A model generated the notes under the pieces. It was not told the DNA's origin. It ran no database searches and worked only from the letters and a program-made list of their open reading frames with translations. From NCBI GenBank assembly GCA_963575745.1, contig CAUYUJ010007224.1, positions 511,001-575,000 of the forward strand: a stretch of DNA of 64,000 bases. Direction: 5' to 3'. Positions 1-10,997 of the stretch are shown here, piece after piece. How positions within the stretch are numbered: the first letter of the stretch is position 1; every line of letters starts with the position of its first letter. The translations under genes and the position numbers were made by a program. Source of the DNA: Prorocentrum cordatum (lineage: Eukaryota > Sar > Dinophyceae > Prorocentrales > Prorocentraceae).

Positions 1-600
1 ACAGCCCCATAGTCCTATAGCAAGCCCCATCGACTTATAGCCCGGTAGTCCAATAGCCCTATAGCCCCATAGCCCTATAGCCTTACAGCTTTATAGCCCT
101 ATAGCCCTAGAACCCTACAGCCCTATAGCTATAGCCTTACAGCACTGTAGCCCTATAGCCCCGTAGTTTTATATCCCTATCGCCCTACAGACCTATAGGC
201 CTATAGCCCCATAGCCCATATAGCCCCATAGCCGTATAGCCCCCATAACCCTATAGCCCTGTAGCCCGATAGCCTTATAGCCCTAGAGCCCGACAGCCCT
301 AGAGCCCTAGAACCCTAGAACCCTATAGCTTTAGAACCCTATAGCACTATAGCCCTTTTTATACCATCATATGGCCCTGTTGCCCAACAGCCCCATATTC
401 CTATGAGCCTATCGCCCTATAGCCCCATCGTCCCATAGCCCAAGAGCCCCATAGCCCTCAAGCTTAAAGCCCTATGGTCCTATAGCCCTATAGCCCTATA
501 GACCTATAACTTTATAGTTCTATAGCCCTATAGCCCCATAGCCCCATAGCCCTATAGCCTAAAACCCCATAGCCCGATAGCATTTGAAATACTGTGATTT
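1..600. repeat. ATAGCCC-type octamer minisatellite
   Basis: Degenerate tandem array of units such as CCCTATAG and CCCCATAG, repeated throughout the first 600 bases with frequent one-base changes and a short interruption near 355-400. It has no coding character. The unit resembles a telomere heptamer only superficially. Confidence 0.9.
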
Positions 601-1495
601 GTTGTTTCCCCGGTCTCGTATATATACACAAAACTTGAGGGCTCGTTTCGCTTCGCTTCGAATCTTGGTCCTGCGTCCAAGGATTGCCGGGTGTCTTCTG
701 CAGATCACATCGGTGCGGAAAGATCATGGATCATGGCCACGAGGGGGGGGGTGATTGGCCAGATAGGGCCCATCGGTTGATTCATGCCATGACGGAAGGG
801 AAGGGTTGCCGCTAGGGCGAAGGTGCGGAATTCGATGGTGGGGTAGGCCATTCTCGCATTTGACTATGAGGTCGATGGGGGTGTACGTCGTGGCCTCCAA
901 CGGGGTGCAGGTCATGGCCCGGCAGGGCTTGGACTGGGGCCGCGATGCCGATTGTTTGGAGAAGTGGTCGGTGAAATGAGCGCGACGGGGGTGAAGTTCA
1001 CGATCCGAGAGGGGTCACACACACAACGTACCTTGATGGAGGTTGATGTCATCGCTGGCGGCTCAAATCGTGATCGCAAGTCGGGAATTCGGGGGAAGTG
1101 GGGTCTCGGTGATAATCTTGAAGGGGCGAGGGTGGTAACCGTGAGTGTTTTTTGTGGAAATGAGGGCGTCGAGGCGTCTGTGAATGTGAAGCCGCTTGGA
1201 GGCCTCGTGGTGTTTCGGGGCCCTCTTGGAGGCCGCTTGGGGCACATGGCACCGCTTGCCTGTGGAAGCCTCGGCGCGAGGAGCTGCTTTCGCTCTTGGG
1301 AGCCTTGGCGGTCGAAGCTTTCCGCGTCGCCGACTCGCGTACTAAAGAGCGCGTCCGTTCCTGGAACTCTGGGGTCTTCCGCGCCCATGTTGCGTCCGTC
1401 ACAGGGCCGCCCAGGGGCAAGAGTCTTGGCGTCAAACCTGCGTTCGTCATTGGGCCGCTGTGGGCCCCTCCTGGGGGGTGGCATTTTCAAAAATT
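601..1495. other. No gene recognised
   Basis: Mixed-composition sequence with overlapping open frames on both strands (for example 952-1503 plus and 912-1490 minus). The two strands are open over the same bases, there is no recognisable domain, and the composition grades into the CTTGGGGCC tract that follows. I see nothing supportable here. Confidence 0.5.
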
Positions 1496-1499
1496 GTTG

Positions 1500-1840
1500 C
1501 TGACATCTTGGGGGCCTCTTGGGGGTGTTTGGGGGGCCTGCTGGGCTGTGTAGGTGGCCTCTCGGGGGCTTCTTGGGGGGTTGTTGGAGGCTTCTGGGGC
1601 GTTTTAGGTGCCTCGTGCACCGTATTGGGACCCGCCTGGGCCGTGTTCGGGTCCCCAGAGGCTGTTTGGGGGCCGTCTTGGGCCGTCTTGGTGCACTCTT
1701 GGGCCGTCTCGGGGCCGTCTCTGGAGTTTCTTGGGCCGTCTTGGGCCGCGCTGGTGCCGTCGTCGGCCGTCTCGGGGCCGTATCGGAAGCTTCTTGGGCA
1801 GTCTCGGGCGATCTCGGACGCTCGCGGGGCCTTCGTGGCG
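1500..1840 (+). repeat. Family L tract: degenerate CTTGGGGCC / TTGGGCCGTC repeat
   Basis: A run of about 11-base units around CTTGGGGGCC, CTTGGGCCGTC and CTCGGGGCC. The same motif recurs near 4.8, 8.0 (opposite strand), 11.75, 33.65, 35.0, 37.0 and 60.7 kb. Long frames are open here in all three phases because the tract has few A/T-rich stops. Confidence 0.8.
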
Positions 1841-2190
1841 CATGGGATGCTAGACAAAGCGAGGATGTTGAAATTCATCAGAAACCCAAAGAAATCATCG
1901 ATGTTTGCATCTCGCGGCCCTCTTGGGGGTGGGTCGTGGTTTGGCGGTTTGGGAGCAATTTGGAGGCCGTCTTCTGGTCTTCTTGCCCGCGTTGGGAGTC
2001 GCTGCGAGGCTACTGGGGCCGTTCGCAGCGTCGAGAAGAGTGCGGCTGGCTAGCCGGGGAGGCCCGGGAAACTTGCGGGGCTGTCCGAAAGGTGCCCCAG
2101 GGTTTGGGGAGGCCGTCCGACAGGGGTCCCGTGATTTGTTTCCGGGTGTGTGTGGGCCATCCGGGGGGGTTGTTCCCATGCAGGATGTAT
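1841..2190. other. No gene recognised
   Basis: Transition between the family L tract and the GCAATGC repeat. It contains scattered family L-like words and no domain or splice structure that I can support. Confidence 0.4.
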
Positions 2191-2194
2191 AATT

Positions 2195-2925
2195 ACAGGA
2201 GTATGGCGCAGAACACCGCGCTTGAACGCGAAGCATTACTACGAAGCAATGCGTCGCCATGCAAAACAACGCAGGGTAATGCAAACGCAAAGCTACGCAA
2301 AGCAATGGGAGACCATGGGAAGCAACGCGGGGCCATGCGAAACAATGCGAAGCAATGCGAAGCAATGCGACGCAATGCCAAGCCATGCAAAAACAATGGG
2401 CATCCACGCGGAGCAACGCAACGCAACGCTAAGCAACTCGCAGCGATGCAACGCAACGCGTTGGAATCCAAACGGCATGCGTTGCAACGAAATGCAAAGC
2501 AATGCTTCGGAGTACAAGCCAATGACAACAATTTCAAACCAACGGGTCGCCATGCACAGAAAATTCAAATAGTTCAAATCAACGCGCAGCTATGAGAGGT
2601 AATGTGCAGCCATGCGCGGCAATCTGAAGCGTTGCAGAGCAACGCAAATCAACGCAACGTGATGCAACATCAAGCGAAATATTGCGAAGCCGTGCAGCGC
2701 AATTCGAGGCAACGCGTGACAATGTCAAGCCATGCGTTACAAAGCGCTGCAAGGCGACGCGCTGTAACACGAAACTGTTTAAAGCAACGCAGAGCAACGC
2801 AAGGCAGCGCAACGCAATTCGACACATCCCGAAAGCAATGCAATTCAAACAAAAAGCGCAATGCAAACACGCAGCGCAACGAATCGCAATGCAACGCGAT
2901 GCAAAACACCTGGAAGCAATACAAC
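2195..2925. repeat. GCAACGCAA / GCAATGCGA short-period repeat
   Basis: Roughly 10-base units (GCAATGCGAA, GCAACGCAAA, AGCCATGCG) fill about 730 bases. The Lys/Asn/Gln/Ala-rich frames on the plus strand and the Cys/Phe/Leu-rich frames on the minus strand are by-products of the unit. Confidence 0.85.
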
Positions 2926-2934
2926 CTCTCCTCC

Positions 2935-4175
2935 CTCCTCCGTCACCCCAGTTTCGGCACACCCATCACACGCTTCGTGGCCCCATAAAAGAAGGTTTCA
3001 CCGAGTGCCTCTGCGGCGCAGTTCGCATGTGGGCATCACGCGTGTATCGGCACACCCCTCACACGCTTCGTGGCCCCATATGGAAGTTCCACCTACGGCC
3101 TCTGTGGCGCAGCTCGCATGTAGGCATCACGCCTGTTTCGGCACACCCTTCACACGTTTCGTGGTCCCATAGGGAACTCCACCTCAGGCTCCCGTGGCGC
3201 AGTTCGCATGTGGGCGTCACTCCAGTTTCGGCACACCCCTCACACGCTCCGTGGCCCCAGGAATGGGGTTACATCGAAGGCTTCCGTGGCGCAGTTCGCA
3301 TATGGGAGTCACGCCCGTTTCGGCACGCCCTTCACACGCTTCGTGGCCCCATAGGAAGCTCCACCGAGTGCCTCCGTGGCGCAGTTCGCATGTGGGCGTC
3401 GCTCCCGTTTCGGCACACCCCTCACACGCTTCTTGGCCCAATAGGGAGCTCCACCTAAGGCCTCTGTGGCGCAGTTCGCATGTGAGCGATCCCGTTCCGG
3501 CTCACCCCTCACACGTTCCATGGCCCTATAGTGAGTTCCACCGAGTACCTTCGTGGCGCAGTTCCCATGTGGGCGTCACGCCCGTTTCGGCATACCCCTC
3601 ACACGCTTCGTGGCCCAATAGGGAGCTCCGCCGAGTGCCATGGTGGCGCAATTTGCATGTGGGTGTCGCTTCCGTTCCGGCAGGCCCCTCACACATTTCG
3701 TGGCCCCATGAATGGGGTTACATCGAAGGCTTCCGTGGCGCAGTTCGCATGTGGGAGTCGCGCGCGTTTCGGCGCGCCCTTCACAAGTTTCGTGGCCCCG
3801 TATGGGGGCTTCACCGAGTGCCCCCGTGGCATAGTTCGCATGTGGGCGTCACTCCAGTTTCGGCACACCCCTCACACGTCTCGTGTCCCCACAGGGGGCT
3901 CCGCCGAGTGCCTCCCTGGCACAGTTCGCATGCGGTTCCCCACCCACTTCGGCACACCCCTCACACGTTTCGTGGCCCCACAGGGAGCTCCACCGAGGGC
4001 TCCCGTGGCGCAGTTCGCATGCGATTCACCATAATTCCAGCACGCCCCTCACACGTTCGTGGCCCCATAGGGAACTCCACCGAGTGCATCCATGGCGCAG
4101 TTCGCATACGGCTCCCTATTAATTTCGGCACGCCTTTGACACGTTCCGTGGCCCCACAGAGAACTCCACCGAAAG
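2935..4175 (+). repeat. ~90-bp satellite, about 13 units
   Basis: Each unit carries the anchors TCGGCACACCCCTCACACG, TTCGTGGCCCCATA, GAGCTCCACCGAGTGCC and GTGGCGCAGTTCGCATGTG. Units differ by scattered substitutions and small indels. A unit near 90 bp is a multiple of three, which leaves several His/Ser/Arg-rich frames open across the array (for example 3194-4606). These are not taken as genes. Confidence 0.9.
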
Positions 4176-4815
4176 CGATGTGGACAACGCGCCACTCACA
4201 ATTATTCGTCAGGGTAGTTGGCCACCGATCTGCCCACTCTCCCTTCACCTCCAGGTCGTCGTCGTCGTCGTCGTCGTTGTCGTCGTTGTCGTCGTCCATC
4301 TCCTTCCAGTCTTGCTGCTCCCTGCGGGTCCCACTTCGCCTCCTGGCTGCCGCCGTGTTGTTTAAATGTAATCGCTTCGCCCCGCACCCCCCCAACCAGC
4401 CCATTTGGTATCATTTTGTCATTTGGGCATGCTGGGAAACCTCTTGGGGATCTTTTGGAGGGCTCCTGGGTGGAAGGGTGATCGTGCGAGTAGTAAAGGC
4501 AAGGGATCGGGCTCCCGAGCTCCTCGTGCCTGAGGGCCAGCCGCTCCTTCAGGGGGTCGTGTGCCTCGGGAGTGTACTGGCGAGGGCCAGTGCATTTTCG
4601 GGTTAAGTGTGGTCCGCATCTTTTGAGCAGCTTCTATTCGCCGGGTTTGTAGGATGAGCCTCCTGGGTGCAACCGCGGGCGGAGCGAGGGTGCGTCGCAG
4701 CGCTTCAGTCTCGATACGTCGCGGTCAGCGCTTCGCTTGAATCTTGACCCCTCGAGTTGGAAAGGAAAGGAATGGTCTTCGGTGCCAGTCTTGGGGGCTT
4801 TTTGGGACCGTTAGG
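4176..4815. other. Spacer with a short GTC microsatellite
   Basis: Contains a GTCGTC run at about 4256-4300. The remainder shows no recognisable gene. Confidence 0.5.
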
Positions 4816-4819
4816 GCCA

Positions 4820-5340
4820 GATTATGAAAGCTCTTGTGGACTCCTGGAGGCCTCGCGGGGGATTGTTGATACCTCCATGGACCTCGTGGCGGCCTCTTAA
4901 AGCCTCTTTGGGACCTCTCGGAGGCCTGCTGGCTGTCTGGACGGTCGTCTCGGGGCAGAGGGTTCGCAATGTCTGTTCGTGGCTCCCCTCATGGACCCTT
5001 CTTGAGTCCCTCTTGGGCCGTCTTGGAGGTCTCTTGTGGCCTCTTGGGCCTCTTTGGGGCCCTCTTGGGCCATCTCGGGCCCCCACTTGGGGGCCTCTTG
5101 GGCCGTCTGTGGGTGATCTTGGGGTCTCTTGGGCCGTCTTGGAGCGCTGCAGCCTTGTAAAGGCGAGAACGATCAAATCTTTCAAAAATCCAAGGACCAA
5201 AGAATGTTGCCTCTTGGAGCCGTCTTGGCGGTCCTCGCGCCTCTTGACCCGCGAAGAGGTCATCTTGGGCGTCTTGGGGCGCCTCGGCCGATCTTTGAGC
5301 TCGGGGGGGCCCTCCTCTGCGCGGTCGAGGGGCGTTCCTG
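4820..5340 (+). repeat. Family L tract
   Basis: Repeated CTCTTGGGCC, GGCCGTCTTGG and CTTGGGGCC words, densest at 4985-5150, interrupted around 5160-5210 by a short stretch of ordinary composition (the words AAATCTTTC and CAAAAATCC). Similar to the tract at 1500-1840. Confidence 0.7.
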
Positions 5341-5535
5341 GGGCGCTCCGTGGGGCCATATCCGGGCGTCTCGACGTATCCCGTTGCAGAGTTTGGGGGG
5401 GGGGAGGCCGTCCCCCCCCCCGTGCGCGACCTAGATATTTACTGCTGACCTCTCGCCGGAGGCTCTGGCACGCCTTTGGCCCCCCTGGGCTGGCGAAGAG
5501 ATGGCCGAATGTGCCACGGGCATTCTGCACACCAC

Positions 5536-5733
5536 GCTGGGGTACAGCTGGGGCGAGGGTCAAGGCCACCCGCGGTTTGGGAGGGGTGTTCTTCATGATT
5601 GGGCGTCCCACCCGTGGAGGGGAGGCGTTATATGGCTGGGGTACAGCTGGGGCGAGGGTCAAGGCCACCCGCGGTTCGGGAGGGGTGTTCTTCATGATTG
5701 GGCGTCCCACCCGCGGAGGGGAGGCGTTATATG
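5536..5733 (+). repeat. Two-copy 99-bp tandem duplication
   Basis: The segment starting GGGGTACAGCTGGGGCGAGG occurs twice with a 99-base offset (GGTACAGCTG at 5541 and 5640). The two copies are nearly identical, so the duplication is recent. It is followed by about 425 bases in which I see no gene. Confidence 0.85.
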
Positions 5734-6160
5734 GAGATCTCTGCGGGCCCCGCTCCCTCGGCGAAGGGGGCCCTGTTCCCACGGTCTCGTGACCCTGCTT
5801 CGGCTGCGCCCTCTCCTGGTCGGCACCCTCCTCCACTTGGCTTCTCCCGCCCGTGTCGCACATCCTGGGCGACGTGCCTCGAGAGGCAGGCGCTGAGGCA
5901 GATGGCCTGGTTCGCAGTGTCGCGGGAGGCAAAAAACTGGGGCGCCCCACGCTGCAACCAGTGACCCAGCCTGTGGCGATCCAGAGTCGACCTACACTCC
6001 GACGGTAGGGCGCTACACGAAAATACATGCTCGCTTCGTCTGTCAGTCATCAGCTTCGTCGCTCCGCTGCTGCATAGGGCCCTGCATGAAACTGTTACCG
6101 GTTCGTCCGGAAGTAATGCTGTCGTCGTTCTTGTGATGGCGGAATCTCTCTTCATGTCTC
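5734..6160. other. No gene recognised
   Basis: Open frames on both strands overlap each other and none contains a recognisable domain. Confidence 0.4.
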
Positions 6161-6164
6161 CTCT

Positions 6165-6460
6165 GCGCTATTTTCCTGTTCGCCCTGGCGCAAGCCTTCC
6201 CCCGCTCCCTCCACTACCACCCCCCTCCTCGCCCTCCTGCGTGTTCTCCCCCTCCGTCACCTCCCCCTGTCCTAGCTGCTCTCGGCTGGTCTCTGCTGCC
6301 CTCTGCTGCTCTCTGCTGCTGTCCGCTGCTCTCTGCTGCTCTGCTGCTGCTCTCTGCTGGTCTCTGCCGCTCTCTGCCGCTCTCTGCTGCTCTCTGCTGG
6401 GCTCTACTGCTCTCTGCTGGGCTCCGCTGGTCTCTGCTGCTCTCCGCTGCGGTCTGCTAG
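6165..6460 (+). repeat. CTCTGCTG microsatellite
   Basis: Pyrimidine-rich lead-in (about 6195-6275) followed by a CTCTGCTG / CTCTGCCG / CTCTGCTGG array from about 6290 to 6455. The Ser/Leu-rich frame here is repeat-encoded. Confidence 0.85.
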
Positions 6461-6599
6461 CATGAAATGAGGACCCCCTGGGGAGGGAGGTCCCGCTTGA
6501 GATGTCCTCGCGATCCACTCACAGACGAGGCTTCCGCTTGAGACATGGTCACGATATGTTCCCTGGGGGTGCTCAAATGTGTTGCCTGCGACAGTACGC

Positions 6600-7672
6600 A
6601 AATGACGCGCTCGGATAAACATGGCGTGGTGATGATGGTGACCGATGGTCATGGTGGGTTGGCGATCATGATGATAATGATGATGGTTCGACGGTGCTGA
6701 TTAGTGTGATGGAGGAGAAGAAGAAAGGGTGAGGTGTTTGTTTTTCTTCGCGGGGGCGTCCAACGAAAACAAGAGCCCCACTCAGGATTTGGGGAAGCAT
6801 TTGGCAGACCGTGTTGCAACTTATGGCGCTACCCATTGCGAAACCTGCGGCTTACCTAAGGCGGGCGAGACTAAAACTGGTTTGCCCTCACAGCTTCTGC
6901 GGTTGCCAGCTGGGTTGCGGGGCGGCAGGGCCCCTGTATAGGCCCGAGAGGCGAACCGCCCGGTGATTCCCATTGTGGCGTGGTTCCAGGGCCACTGTTG
7001 GAATCGGCGAATCAGTTGCCCATCGGCCGATCAGGAGACCAGCTCACCAGCTCATGTATTTTGACACTGCGGGTGGCCAGTTGACAGGCCTGTCGGTTTT
7101 ATATGGTGTGCACTCTTCGCAAAGAGTTCACTCTCCGCGCTGGCGAACCTGTCCACCCGTTGCTGCACGTTGTTCGGTTGCTGCAATCTGTCATGGTGCC
7201 CGCGCATTCGTCATTGAATCGGTGGTTGCGCATCCGACGGTATTGTTTCGAGCATGGGTGAACGCTTCTGAAATACGATTCGACCAGCTGCGGCCGAATA
7301 ATTTGTCCTACAGTTGCTTGTTTATGGGAAGTGTGAGCAATGTTTACGTTGGCGTCGGCATGACGTCATTATCATTGGTTTGCCTTCATTATTTTGCGAG
7401 TGTGAGTTCTCAGGTTGAATCTATTCCGATCGGTTCGTCGCTGGTGTATGTCACGTGTTCTGCGCGAGAACAGTTCTTAGCATGAGTTAGTGTGGTCTTC
7501 CCCAGCTATTGATGCTTACTGCTGCTTATGAGTGGTCGCTCGCTGGCGCTATCAGAAGCTGGTCGACGCCAATACGCGCGAATAGGCGCTAGACGGAAGA
7601 TTGCTACACACTAATCGGCGGTGCTGGGGCGGGGCATGTCCTCAAACCATGGCCACACAGTTTACACACATA
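6600..7672 (+). repeat. Family M element, divergent full-length copy
   Basis: Starts in a GATGGT-rich stretch (about 6605-6715), then runs through anchors shared with the 22.8-26.9 kb copies: TTGGCAGACCGTG, CATTGCGAAACCTG, GGCGGGCGAGAC, GGGGCGGCAGGGCCC, GAGGCGAACCGCCC, GGCGTGGTTCCAGGG, GATCAGGAGACCAGCTCAC, GTGGTCTTCCCCAGCTA and GGCGCTAGACGG, ending near AAACCATGGCCACAC. It encodes no recognised protein. The open frame at 6973-7485 lies inside the repeat and is not conserved as an ORF in the other copies. Confidence 0.75.
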
Positions 7673-8030
7673 CTATACAATTGGCACGTGTGTGCCCAGG
7701 CTCATACAAAAAATTGAAGGGGCGTTTGAAGCAGGAGTGAAATGCAACATCGAAGTCGCACTCGAGCGCAAGTGGGGGTGCCACACCTTGCGATGTGTGT
7801 ACCAGGACCCCCCAGGAAGCCTCAGGAGGCCCGACTTGGATACCAGAAGAGGCTCCAAGAGGCCCCAGGATTGTGAGTGTTGTGCGTGTGTGTGTGTGTG
7901 TGTGTGTGTGATGTATGCTTTGTGTGGTGCGTGCTTTTTGTGTGTTGTAGGTGTTGTGTGTGTGTGTGTGTGTGTTATGTGTGTCTAGCGTGTGATGTGT
8001 TGGGCGTGATTTGTGTCTCTGTGTGCATGT
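7673..8030. other. Spacer with TG microsatellites
   Basis: Contains (TG)n runs at about 7885-7910 and 7955-7985. No gene seen. Confidence 0.6.
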
Positions 8031-8035
8031 AGTTC

Positions 8036-8275
8036 TGAAACCCCAGGAGGCCCCAGGAAGCCCCAGGCGGCCTCAGGAGGCCCCAGGAGACCCCAGGAGG
8101 CTTCAGGAGGCCCCAAGAGGCTCCAGGAGGCCGCAGGAGGCCCCAGGAGGCCCCAGGAGGTTTCACGAGACCCCCAGGAGGCTCCTAGGCGGGGTCTGGG
8201 GTGCCAGAAGGTTCAGAAAGCCCCAGGAGGCCCCAGGAAGTTCCAGGAGGCCCCCAGGAGGCTCCGAGGCGGGGC
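8036..8275 (-). repeat. Family L tract in inverted orientation
   Basis: CCCCAGGAGGCCCCAGGAAG units, the reverse complement of the CTTGGGGCCTC motif seen elsewhere. This shows that the family is not tied to one strand. Confidence 0.8.
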
Positions 8276-9091
8276 CTGGGGCTCGATTTTGGAAGGATTT
8301 TTCAAGCGAAACCGCCATTCCCTGGGAATCGGGGTCACAATTATTGAAATTACCATGTGTTTTTGAAGGTTTTCTGTTAAGATGTTGAAATTCCCATGTG
8401 TTTTTGGACCCTGACGTCACGATCTGCGTGAGGGGTGCCACCGATTTCCAGAATGTCGAGGATGTCCCGAGCGAAACGCCCAGAAGAATCGCGAACGCGT
8501 GCGCACTAATCGCCTCTGAGCTCTACTCCCTCGGAGAGGTGCGTATGAGAATATATATATATATACACACATATATATATATATATATATCCCGGGGGAG
8601 CAGGCCCGGGGCCCGAAAACAGTTGCCTCGACCCGCCATGGGAGGACCAGGGCTCATTTTCCATGTGTTTTTGCAGGGTTTCCGCGTCCTGGGCCTCGTC
8701 CTGGTTTCCGGTGGCTCCGGACGTGCCTCCTCTCCCCAGCCGTACTTCCGCGCGGCGCGCGCGAGGAGGGGAGAGAGAAGAGGAGGAGGATGAGGAGGAG
8801 GAGGCGGAGGAGGAGGAGGAGGAGCAGGAGGAGGAGGAGGAGGCGCAGGAGGAAGGACGAGGAGTACGGTGACAGGGTGGAGATGATCATCTCGGCCGCG
8901 CAGCCGCGGCACGTGGCTATTTCCATGAATGTGCTCAACATTCTGGCCAACAGCTTCGAGGCCTCGGTTGTCAGGACGTCCTCCAGCGAGGGCGCGAAGA
9001 GCACAGATAATATCTTTCTGGGGATTCCAACTTCTACAACAGTCTGTTGGGGCCGAATGCATTCTTGGAGTAGCTATGGTGACAGGTCTGG
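8276..9091. other. Spacer with TA and GAG microsatellites
   Basis: A 26-base repeat of ATTCCCATGTGTTTTTG-like words near 8350-8410 is followed by a TA run at about 8552-8592 and an AGG/GAGGAG run at about 8765-8865. No gene is supported, although the last 150 bases may belong to the ORF that follows. Confidence 0.6.
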
Positions 9092-10015
9092 TTGTACGCA
9101 ATGGACTTACGTGTGGTTGTCATCGCACAACTTCTGGAATTAGCTTCAGCACTTCAGCACGCACTCCATGGCAACGGACCTGTTGAAGGCCGTGGAGCGA
9201 GCGCAGCGAAGTTCAATCTAAGGACGAGGGTGGCGAAGCTGGCCACCCCAGCGTCTGTGTCAGCCAGGGCGATTGGCATCCTGAAGACGAAAGGTAAGAC
9301 GAATGCGCAGCAGATTTTCGATCACTTCCGCAGGATTTCACAAGAGAAGATGACGGAGGTTGCGCAGAAGGAGGCATCTGAAGCCGTCAAATATATCATG
9401 GCATGGCTGAAGGTCCGACCTGTAGGCTCCAAGCCCCCCGCGAGCGATACCTCCCCCAAGCCGAAGAAGGAGAAGGAGAAGAAGAAAAACAAGGAACCAC
9501 GCCCAGAGGCCAACCAGACTGGATGGCAATACGCCGCCATGTTGGACGACACCTACTGGTCGATCCTTACCTACTCGCCCGCTGAGCTCCAACAGCTGTG
9601 CAATGATGATTCCTTCTGGCGGCGCCCTGACCCGCATAATGCGTTCCCAGCATGCAGTTACGCAGCCAGCGCTGGCACCTACCAAGATCCAGTGAGAAGC
9701 CGAAGTCCCCATGGGCGTGGCGATTCTTGGGGAACACTGCGCGGGGAACCGTTCAAATATATGCACAAACGCCACAAACAAGCGAAGGTGGCTCGATATC
9801 AGAGAGCCGAGCACCCTTCAGAGAAGAAGAAGTATCACACTGCCCCTCCTTGGCGCGTGTTGGACGAGGAAATTGCAAGCATCGTGAACGCAAAGATCTC
9901 CCATGCGGTGGACATCGAGGTCAAGTGCTGCAGCGGGCGAGTCTTCAACGAGGACGAAGTTGGGCATCGAGCCATCTCGGCGCTATTTCGCTTGCCAGCT
10001 GCACATGTCGAGTAA
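9092..10015 (+). CDS. Unrecognised 307-residue ORF upstream of LINE 1
   Basis: I do not recognise a family. The ORF is uninterrupted and has mixed, protein-like composition, unlike the repeat-derived frames nearby. The N-terminal half is helical in character (around residues 40-110, with words such as AIGILKTKGKTNAQQIFDHF). A Lys/Glu-rich low-complexity linker follows (around residues 125-145, KPKKEKEKKKNK), then a Trp/Tyr-containing C-terminal half (PAELQQLCNDDSFWRRPD). It lies just upstream of the plus-strand LINE in the same orientation and could be its ORF1 or an unrelated gene fragment. The chosen ATG is simply the first in frame. Dinoflagellate genes are intron-rich, so the real exon boundaries may differ. 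Confidence 0.4.
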   Translation: MYAMDLRVVVIAQLLELASALQHALHGNGPVEGRGASAAKFNLRTRVAKLATPASVSARAIGILKTKGKTNAQQIFDHFRRISQEKMTEVAQKEASEAVKYIMAWLKVRPVGSKPPASDTSPKPKKEKEKKKNKEPRPEANQTGWQYAAMLDDTYWSILTYSPAELQQLCNDDSFWRRPDPHNAFPACSYAASAGTYQDPVRSRSPHGRGDSWGTLRGEPFKYMHKRHKQAKVARYQRAEHPSEKKKYHTAPPWRVLDEEIASIVNAKISHAVDIEVKCCSGRVFNEDEVGHRAISALFRLPAAHVE

Positions 10016-10604
10016 CCCCGCCGCGCTTCAGGCCCTGATGGAGTAGTCTCCCAGCGCTCCAACATTGGCGGAGACGGCGCAGCCTTGCAGCAGGAGAAGG
10101 AGGAAGAAGCCCTCGCCCCCTTCGCGAAGCACACTTCCTTCTCGGAGGCGATCGAGCTTAGCCGGAACTCGGGGGGAGCCAGCGGACTGGGATATGATAG
10201 AATTGCAAGACGTTGGCTCGATTCTTCCGCGCGCAGACGGCGAAGGCGACCGCGGCCTGGCGGCGCATCCAGAAGCGCGCTCCCCCCGCCGCGACCACAT
10301 TAGAGATCGGCCCGCCCCCTGCGCTGATCGACGGAAGGATCGCTGTGCCAGCAGTCGAGTAGACAGATGGGATGGACAGCCGAATTTCTCGCGGTCCGTC
10401 ACAAAGGAGTGGGGCAGAGCGCCCCTGTGGTCCAAGTCCGCACCGACGCACCTCCAGCGAGCAGAGACATCAGCATTGGCGGCAAGCGGGCTACTATCAA
10501 TCCGAAGATGACGAAGAACGAAGAGACTGTGGCGCCCCCCTCGTGGACAGCCACGGTTACGAAGCACATGCCACCGGCAGGTTCGAGCCCAGCGGCAACT
10601 GCTC
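10016..10604 (+). other. Decayed region between the upstream ORF and LINE 1
   Basis: Overlapping frames (10065-10511 and 10367-10870 plus) change phase often. The sequence has coding-like composition, so it is probably frameshifted ORF1-type DNA, but no domain can be named. Confidence 0.35.
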
Positions 10605-10997
10605 ATGCGCAGAAAGCCAGTGCCACTGCGAAGGCCAGTGCCACTGCGCAGCTCGCCCGCCCCACGCCCCCCCCCCCCCGCGGAGCCACCAGCCGACGCG
10701 GAGATGAACGATCCGGACTGGAGCGCAGCACAGCCTCAACCACAACCAGCAGGCTCGGGCCGATCACCAGATGTTCGGCAGTTCTTGACAGATGCGATCC
10801 AAGCGGCTGCCGTGGGAAACCAGACAGCAGTCATAGAGCAACTACATATTCAAGGACAGGGCCTCGCTAAGTGCATGGGGGCGATCGCGCAGAGTTCAAA
10901 TGCTTCATCTCAGCAGACGCCTGGCACTGCAGAGCTTGAGGCTGCGGCCAAGAAGCTGAAGACCCCCCCCCCCCCGGCAATTCAATCAGAGCCATGA
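10605..10997 (+). pseudogene. ORF1-type C-terminal fragment of LINE 1
   Basis: A 130-residue frame ending just before the endonuclease ORF (TGA overlapping the next ATG at 10994). It has a Pro/Arg-rich start and then a helical stretch with words such as DVRQFLTDAIQAAAVGNQTA and ELEAAAKKLK. Its position directly 5' of the endonuclease suggests the tail of ORF1. The family is not recognisable from the sequence alone. Poly-C runs at about 10668-10679 and 10965-10976 are likely frameshift sites. Confidence 0.45.

Noticed and set aside
1-600. Telomere-like array because of CCCTATAG words
   Set aside because: The dinoflagellate telomere is expected to be TTTAGGG-type. This array is a degenerate ATAGCCC octamer with no run of the true heptamer.
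2935-4175. CRISPR array suggested by regular ~90-bp periodicity
   Set aside because: The repeated part fills the whole unit, there are no unique spacers, units are diverged, and no cas gene is present. It is a satellite.
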